Of a stretch of DNA of 64,000 bases, positions 25,323 through 34,300 are shown in pieces. Position 1 is the first letter of the stretch. Every line of letters begins with the position of its first letter. The DNA is taken from the NCBI RefSeq assembly GCF_048128805.1, contig NC_135997.1, forward strand, positions 16,700,116 to 16,764,115, given 5' to 3'. The translations under genes were made by a program, and so were the position numbers. Origin of the DNA: Centroberyx gerrardi. Lineage: Eukaryota > Chordata > Actinopteri > Beryciformes > Berycidae. The notes under the pieces were generated by a model. That model was not told the origin of the DNA, did not search any database, and saw only the letters and a program-made list of their open reading frames with translations.

Positions 25323-28300
25323 CCGCTTTCAAAGAAGGATTAAATGGGCTGAGCTGATTATATATGGATCTATATTTGACATTAAGCAAATCTCATAATA
25401 CTGCAAGGTATAACAGGATATGTGAAACAAGTGCGTATGTAAATCCCATGCCTGTGCAGGTTTTCTAAATACAGTACCAGGCAGTTTTTTTAATACCTTA
25501 TATTTCGTTGCTGTTTATCATTTAACTACTTGGTTCTATGTGTTTTACTCACTCCAGCACTTTTGGCGATGTGCCTCTAACATATTATATAATCAAGTAA
25601 TGGCTATGCCTACTCTTTTTCCCTGTATATTGTCATATTTTAGAAATGAAAATGGATGGTTTGGATGTGTTTTATTTCAAAGAGTTAAGTTTTACAGAAT
25701 GACATTTTATTTCTTGTGTACATTAGGTTATCAGATTGCTGCAGATGCAGATATCAGCTGTAATGCTGTGTGGTCTGTTGGCATCTTTGCTGGTGATTCA
25801 AATCAGCGTTTTTATCTTGTGTGCGCAAACAGTTTGAAGTTTACCAATGCTGTTTTCCCTATCATTGTAATGTTGCACAGTGACCAACATGGATCTTGTT
25901 GCAAAGCCACATATGACTTCACCTATCAACACGTTGCTTATTTTTACTATTGTGACCTATTTATTTATTTATTTGATGTGCTCAGTTTATTACTCACTCT
26001 CCTTGGCGGAAAAAAGACTGTTAAAATTGTTAATCGCAATTATTTGTGAGACAATCGTCATTACAAAATTTTATGATCGACAGTCCTGTTTGTAGCCACC
26101 CAAAGCAGGTCCCACATCCATCAAAAATGTAGTGTAGCCTAACTCACGTTACTAATCAATCATTTCAATAAAGTAGAAATGTTTTACAAGAACTTGCAGC
26201 TAATGTCAACATAATAGGCTTCCTGATTATGGGGCATGCAGATTGCATTACATAAATGGTTTCTGATTTAGAAGGAAATTATTTACAATGGCACTTTGTT
26301 TAATCATCACATTGATGAAGCTTAATCTGCTTACTGCTGACAGGTGTTAACCAGAAAATATGCCCACATCTGTCTAAAATAATCCTGGGCTCTGTCACCT
26401 ATTCATTGTCAGAGGAGCATCTTTGGAATTCAAAACAGAGTTGAAATTAAAACTGTCAAATTCTGCATCAGGCTATTTTTAAGAATATGCATACAGTTAT
26501 TGGTAAAGCCGCTGATATACTAAAAGTTGATTGGTTGTATAAACTTAGTCAGAACTAGCTTTCCATGCTCTGTCTTTTGCTTTGAAATCGTTGTTGGCTT
26601 CATCTCAGTGTTTTCTTTTTTTCAGGACATCGAAGAGGATGAATCAGAAAAAGGTATGTTTGTAGTCACACCGATGTAAATTGCTAACTTTAAGGTTTTT
26701 TTTTACAGGTAGCAATTTTAATATGATGGCAAGAAACTCTTCCTGAGTAGAAGGCATATCATGCATCTGGTGCTATTTCAAGCTTCTGCTGGCTACTTCA
26801 CCATCTAGGTCGCAAAACATTAAAGGGAGCGCAAAGGACATGTTTAAGATCATTAAGCACAACACTGGTTTCTGAAGACTCCCTTTTTGTAATTGACATG
26901 CTACATGAATCATTGAGGTGAAGTGGGTAGCTCAAGGACTGCTTGACTCCTCGGAACATTTTCCTAAAGATGCAGAGTCCTGGGTGGTCATTTCAAGCTC
27001 AAGAAAAGGGATGGATTCACTGCAGAAGGCACCCATTGACGTTCCACATCTTGCTGCCACCTGACTGCAGCCCCAGCATGATGAGCATGATGAGCACGGT
27101 GAAGAACTCGACACGGAGCACGGCCCAGAGACTTGGCAAGCGATGGCCGTTTTTATACAGATGATTGGGCAGGATGCAGCAGTGTGGATTTGATGATGAA
27201 AGAGGTTTTTCCCCCTCCAAATGCTGAAATCTGCTGATAAGGCAGACATTGATGACATTGATGACATTGATTACCGATGAAGTGAAGATATGGAAGATTT
27301 TCATGAACTCTGAGAGGACTTTCCAGATGATTAGACTGACCAACTGGGGATGCATTTTCCATAATGGAAGAAATTGACTGATGGATGAACTGATGACATT
27401 TTTCATCGTTTGAACTTGAGCCTTCGGTTCCCCCTGAAGAAATTCCAGGCCTTTGAGAAGTCATCTGGAATTGCACATTCAGTATGGATTGTGACTCAAG
27501 TATTGGTGGTAACAAGACATGAAGAATACTGAATCATCCACCAGTTTCAATGAGGATTGTGTGTTTTGTGTCTTCCTGTGGTGTCTACGCCCTCGATGAC
27601 GACTAATATTTAATTTGCTTTCTATTCTACTTTCTAGGTCAAGTAACATGCGACATGTCAATGTTAAAAGTTGTGTTTTTTGCCATGTTTATCCTTATTA
27701 AATCCCTCAGATGTAACTGATACAGATGATGGTACTCACGAAAATTCAAAGCCTCCGCCCTGTGAGGACAGCCTCGCTGAGCCTGAGGCAGAGGCCCTGG
27801 CTGAGGCTGAGCTGGAGTCAGACGCTGTGATGGTGGCTGAGGCTGATTCAGAGCCTGAGCCCGAGCCCGAGCCTGAGTCCGAGGTGGATGCTGAGCCAGA
27901 GGCTGAGGTGGATGCTGAACCAGAGGCTGAGGAGGAGGCTGAACCAGAGGCTGAGGAGGAGGCTGAGCCAGAGGAGGATGCCGAAGAGGCCGAGATGGAC
28001 GCTGAAGCCATGAATTCCTCTAAAGAAGCCGAGGACGATCACCTATCCGTCTCAATCCCCAACGAAGATGCCATCACACTAGATGTCGATGGCGACGATC
28101 TCCTGGAAACAGGTAAACATGTGAAACTTCCAGATCCAGAGGCCGAGAAGGGCATTGACGAGCCAGAGGCCTCTGCTGAGACGGGCCCAGAGGATGACAT
28201 GAAGGCGCAAGAGACAGAGGGCCATAAAGATGGTAAGAAAGATGATGGACCCAAGGTTGACCCCATGAAGAAAGACAGCAGAGAGGCCTTGAAGAAAGCC

Positions 28301-31300
28301 GAAACGGGAGACAAAGAAAAGGATTCTGGGAAGAAAGGCCCCTCCGCTACTGGGGCGTCAGGTCAAGCAAAGAGGTTTGTCTTTCTATGTCAGTTCTTTG
28401 ATACTACTACCAAGTTCCAGCTCACTAAGAACGCAGCATTGTGGGTAGCGTCAAGATTTTTTATTTTTGTTTTTTTTCCTTAAGGGGAATGTTCACTGAT
28501 GTACCTAATCCTGCCATTTACTACTTTAATTTATTTTTCTGAAGTTGGTTAAATTGTGGCATTAACCAGGAGCCGAAAAACACCTGTTACTTTCACCTTT
28601 CCAGCAGTTGTAATGCCTTTTCCAGTTCCTACGCAAGGCATTGTAAAAGAGCATTAGTCCCCGTGATGGCAGTTTTTTTTTTTGGTCAGAAATGATTCGC
28701 TGTGAAGTTGATCACACTTCTGAAGATTTCATTGGTCCAGGGATTAAATTGGCTGACAACCTCACCCATCTCACCAGTGGAAAAGCAATGAATGAAAGAA
28801 GCCTTTGAGAGATTTGTTCAGATCCACGCCTTGCCTACGGGGATTTTTTTTTCTGAAAAGTATTAAATATGATGTTTTATTCCATAAGATGTGTGTCTTT
28901 ATCACTTTATACCAGGGTTTTCGTATACTGGCACTCATTTCATCTGTCTGTTTATTGTTGCAACATTTGCTTTGTAGCTCTTCAAGAGACAGAGATGGAA
29001 AAGCTGCAAAAGATGAAAAGGGTAAGAATTTTTAGGTCCCATGTGTTTTCACAAATGGGAAACTCAAGAAGGCATTTTTGCTCAGTTTATGCAACTTGAT
29101 TCAGGGTTTTAGTAGTTTTCTCACCTTTTTGCAGTACCTGTTTTTTTGACACCCAATGACTGCTAAATTTGTATGTTTTGGAAACCTCATTCTCAGGAGG
29201 CAGTAGCAGCATCAGCAGCTCTTCTCGTAACATATGGGTGAGCGGCCTGTCTTCTAACACCAAAGCAGCTGATCTAAAGAACCTGTTTGGCAAATATGGG
29301 AAGGTAAATATCTTTTGAGGTTTTGTTGGAATGAGTTGTTACCTTTTTAAAATGTGTGGAAAATGTTCTCTTTTGCCTCAATGTAAAAGGAAAGTGCAGC
29401 AAAGTACCGATGGTTGACATTTTCATCTTCACCCACCCCTATCATACTTAAGCCTCACTATGTTTGCTGTGTAGGCAATGCTGGGCGATGTGTGTATGTT
29501 TATCAATCTTAAAGACGATGCTGAAAAAGAGCATGTTCAGCAGAACCTTTTTCCTCGATAATGGTTAAAGTAGCAAACCACAGTGACCAAACAAATTTAT
29601 AGCTGATGGAAAAAAAAACGCACTGTATTTTAATGATATTTGAGCAGATTTACACCAGACATTATCTGCTGACCACTCGTAACCCAGCTGAGCATAATAG
29701 ATGGCAAACCGTTTAACCAGCAGCGAAGGCAATGGTTCGCACTCCAAATCATAAAACATTAATCTTTTTGATTAAAAAAAGAACTTTTCATATGCAGCTC
29801 TGTGGCAAAAAATGTGGTGTAGTGCTGATTGTAGTCAAGGATGAAATCTGAATGTTCTATGGCATTTTAACTGGAGGAGCTTCACAACTTTGAAGGAAAT
29901 TTCAGTTTCCCCTCACATTTGCCCCTTAATGGTGAATGGACAAGAACTTGCTGCATCACACTTCTGTTTTCTTGCCAACAGGTTTTCAGTGCCAAAGTGG
30001 TTACAAATGCTCGCAGTCCTGGTTCAAAGTGTTACGGCTTGGTGACAATGTCCTCCAGTGCAGAAGTGACGCGGTGCATCTCCCACCTTGACCGCACCGA
30101 GCTCCACGGACAGCAGATATATGTTGAAAGGGTAAGCTGGGAAGCAAAAGTTAAGAATTCTCAAATAGAATATGAGAATATGTTTCCAGTTTTTCTGGAG
30201 AGAATCAGTAACCAGAATTATTTTCAGAGACCTTGAGTAGTCTCATGCTACCTTCGTTTAGGGAAAAAGTTTTGTGGGCTTTTGTTAAATTTTATTATGT
30301 CCCAAAATGTGACAGAGACTTGCTGTATTTCTTTATAGGCGAAAAGTGATCCATTCAAAAAAGAACCCTCAAAGAAGGAAGTGGAGGACAAAATGAGTTC
30401 CAGCAAATCAAGTGACAAACGCAGTACCACAGGAATAAAGATGACTAACAAGTGGGTGAGGAAGAAGTTGATAATTTCACCCATAATTGTTAAATGAAAG
30501 CAGGTTTAACTTTTTTCCCCCCTTGTGTAGAGCCCCGCCATCCTCCAAAAAAGAGGACAAGAAGTCGGACAAACCATCAGAGAAAGACAATAAAGATTCA
30601 TCCAAGAAACTGGAGTCTAAAAGTGGAAAATCTGAGGCAGCTTCATCTAGCTCAGGCCAAGATTGTTCCAAGAAAGATGACAAAAAGCATGGCAGTAGGT
30701 TTTATTCCTCTTCGGATTCAGCAAATTTTCTGAAGTTAATGGAGTTAAGAGATGCCAAGCATATGACTTTTGTGTGTTTTTTCCTGTAGGGGCAAAGAGC
30801 CCTGGGAAGATGGTGGTGATAGATCATGCCAAAGGAGATCCTAACTTCGGCAAAATGAGACCTTTTAGGAGGGGAAGGCATTTCGAAAAGGTAATGTGGA
30901 ACCAGGCCTTTGACAGCTGTGTGTTTTTGTATTTGATTTAAGTATGTATTCAAATATCCTTTGTCATCACAGGGTGTTAAATGTGATTCTATATGATCCT
31001 TTTTCAGCCTGGTTTCTTCAACATGAATATGCAGCGCCGGCCCAGATGGTTGATTCCTCCTGAAGAGGTCTGAAACTCTTTATATTTTGGACATATCACA
31101 TAGAAGCATTTTGTTTAAAACACTTCACCTAAAAGCTTTTATTTTTTTCCACCAGCTGGAGATGATGAAAGACAAGGGGCGACCTTTCCCCAACAAGGGA
31201 GGCAGCAAAGACATCCTGCCTTTTGAGAAGATGAAGGAGCAGAGAATGCGTGAGCGTCTGGCTCGTCTGGAGCGTGTCCGCAGAGCCATGGAGTTGCGCA

Positions 31301-34300
31301 GGTAGTTCTCTAGAACAGAACAATACTCAAACATATATGAGCAGAGTCAAAATGGTGAGGTGCATTTATGTGTAATTTCCGTAGTTCTGAGACCAGTGAT
31401 TCCTGTCTTAGGCGGCGGGAGATCGCGGAACGAGAACGTCGGGAGCGTGAGCGTATCCGTCTGTTACGGGAGCGTGAAGAACGGGAGAACCTGCTCCGGG
31501 AACGCCAGAGGCTGGAGATGGAAAGACAAAAACTGGAAAGGGAGCGCCTGGAGAGGGAGAGGCTTGAAAGAGAGAGGATCCGTATAGAGCAGGTACCATG
31601 GGCATGATTTTGAATCACCATATTAAAGGCCTCCAGTAAACACATCACCCCATTCAAATCTCTAGGCATCTCTGAACAACAGAGTCGCGATCCCAGACAA
31701 AATTTGTGTTGAATTTCAGGTCCGCAGCAGGGAAATCAAAGAGGGATACACAGTTGTGTCTGTTTCAGTTGGCAGGAATCAGTTGTTTGTCGTACGTTGC
31801 CTTGTAAATTGCTTCCAAGTCTTGTTTTGAAACTTTTCCAAATTGTTTCTTTTGAGGGGGGCTTTAAAGCAACCGTAGAAGATCAGATTAGCAAAAGTTT
31901 CGTTGTATAATTATATGCAGATCTTTGAATAATTGAGTTTACTCAGTGCATGTTAATGTCGCCTCTTTCAGGAACGGCGTAAAGAGGCAGAGCGACTGGC
32001 ACGTGAGCGCGAGGAGCTGCGGAGGCAGCAGGAGCAGCTGCGTTACGAGCAGGAGAAGAGAAACAACCTTAAAAGAGGCCGTGATGTGGAACACAGGTAT
32101 ACACACACTTTGTGTCTGCAAGCATATCCCGCCACAGTTTTATGGTGTTTGTATGATTAGTATGACCAAAAATGCTTGCATTTGTGGCGGCTTGTCTGGA
32201 AAAATTGCAATATTTTCTTTCTGTGAGGAATCCTGCTGAAGAAAGCCATTGTGATTAACAACAATGCTAAGCCATGGTTTAGCATGGGACTCGGGATCCA
32301 AAGTAAAGTCAAGTAACAGGCCCGCAGGCAGGGAAATGGAGGGAGCTGCCTGGCCAATAGCCAGCTCATTAAGGCCATCAGAGCTGCCAAACCACAAAGC
32401 AGAACTGTGTTGGAGTGCCAGATTGCCAACAGTGACTTGGACATTATGACAATCATTTCTCCCACTCAACAGCTTGAAGAAACACATCTGTTAGACATCG
32501 CCCTACCACCAACAGTTTTCAGATGATGTAGCCCAGTGCCCCCCCCCCCCCCCCCCCCCCCCTTTGAAGTCATCGTCAGAAGAGAAACTACACTCAGACA
32601 CTGTGTTGAACAGCTGGCTCTAGTGTTCAGCAGTATATTAGACCGTTCCCTGTCCGGTACCTTCCTCAAATCAACTAGTGTTCCTGTCCCCTAAAACAAG
32701 GTTACCTGCCTCTGACTACAGACCACTGGCACTGACCTCAGTCATACTGAAGATCAATGTAAATGGTCGATTAAACCGAAACATTTGCACTCGGCATCTA
32801 GCACATTTCTGCACTGCATTAAATGAGGACATGATCTTGCACTAACCAACTGGTCTGGATGCTCCAGGTTTTTTTTTTTTTGCTAGTGTGGGGGTCTCTA
32901 TATTGTCTAATTGATATCACTTGACCTACACACCTATCAGTCTAGTGAGTTGGACTTCTATAAAGGCATGGGGAGTTAAGGTTGTATATATAATGAAACA
33001 ACATGAACTTCATGAAATTTGTCTGCAGACTTGAGCGGTGTCAGTGATGTTGGTGCTAGAGAGTAAGGGTCACAACAAGGACTTCAATCTTTTGTATAAT
33101 CTGTGGTTATAATGGAAGGCAGTATGGCAGTGTCAACAAAACACTGACGTCAGTACAAATCATGAATAGCCATAAATGATAGAAGACCGTGCTGCAATTT
33201 TCCCCGCAATCAAAAACGTGCTTCCTGCTTTCTGGCTATGTCACGCCTGTCCCCAGCCTCTCTATGTTAAGATGAAAACAATTACGTTCTTGTAGGGTAA
33301 TAAATAGCAAGCATAATGTTGTATTTAGTAGAAAACGGAACGTTAATGATATGGTGGTACTGAATATATCTTCAACATTTTCAAATACCCTGGTATACGA
33401 TAATGTTGGAATACTGCCCAACCCTAGCCTCAGATGTAAACATCCAAAGAGAGATTCACTGGTAAACTCATCACATGAATTATGTCTGTATTTAATGTTT
33501 CAGTCGGAGGGATGATCCCTACTGGAATGGCAACAAGAAGATGCAGACTGAGTCTGATGTCCGTCTGAGCCAAGGCTCCGACTACAACCGGCAGCAGAAC
33601 CGCTTTTCAAACTTCAGCCCACGAGAGAGGGGTCGCTTCCCAGAAGCTGCAGCTGAGCAGCCCAACACCTATGACAGGTAACTGTTTGCACTGTAGGAAT
33701 TCAAGCTAGCCCACTGCGGCGATGTCGCCCACTGCAGAAAGGACATTTTTGGAACACAATATTTCTGCCATAAGGCACTGTCAACTGTTCCCAGTCTAAA
33801 GCATTATAATAGTTTTTTTATAGGATTTCTAGATTGTCAATTTTGAGGCTGAACTTTGAGGGTAAGCAATGAATAATGCTTGTGCTCAAGAACTAAGTGC
33901 AGTGCACATGGGCACTTTTTGGAAGGTGTGAGGTAAAACTGGCTTATTGAAGTTGCCTCTTGCCTTTCTTTGGCGTATTGTTGAGCAGTCTGCTCTTATA
34001 AGGCGGCTCCACCCTGTTTCCAGTGTCTCCATTATGAAAGTGTCTCCACCTGTTACATGTGTACAGTAATAGGTTTTTGGATCTTAAAAAATAACTCAAA
34101 TGAAAACTTCAAGAATTGATCAAGATGAACTGGACCAGATAAAAGGTGTTTTATGAATTTGAGAGAAAATGATTCAAACCTGCCATGGCGAAAGATCAAT
34201 CATTGGGGGAAAAAAAAAAATGTTTACACTTATGGTATTGAGTATCAAGTAAAACGTTGTAGCCAGCAAGGGTCCACCTTACTCTTAAATCTAAACTGAA

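Larger units (their letters stand above)
24875..26087. mobile_element. Composite transposon block with 8-bp flanking repeat (sltm intron 3)
   Basis: The block is flanked by GTTTGTAG on both sides (24867-24874 and 26088-26095). The left end, CTAAGGCTGCTGCAGTAATTG, and the right end, ATGATCGACAGTCCT, are consistent with eroded hAT-type termini of the AGGGCTG class. CGCAATTATTT words occur near both ends in the same direction. A piggyBac-type transposase relic and a GT microsatellite lie inside, so it may be nested. Confidence 0.45.
32097..33503 (+). other. sltm: sltm intron 15
   Basis: Contains the reverse-transcriptase relic and the poly-C run. It also has an element-like terminus near 33413-33427 (TACTGCCCAACCCTA, the inverse of a TAGGGTTGGGC-type end) preceded by TACCCTGGTATACG words. 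No exon recognised. Confidence 0.65.

Noticed and set aside
25540..26049. 169-codon plus-strand open frame in sltm intron 3
   Set aside because: AT-rich, aromatic/Leu-rich composition without motif, inside a transposon block; likely chance.
27070..27110. TGATGA boxes considered as a C/D snoRNA
   Set aside because: Repeated GATGAGCAT units without a suitably placed CTGA box and terminal stem.
27736..28011. Ser/Ala-rich minus-strand open frame opposite sltm exon 5
   Set aside because: It is the antisense image of the GAG-rich acidic repeat; no independent start, splice or homology signal.
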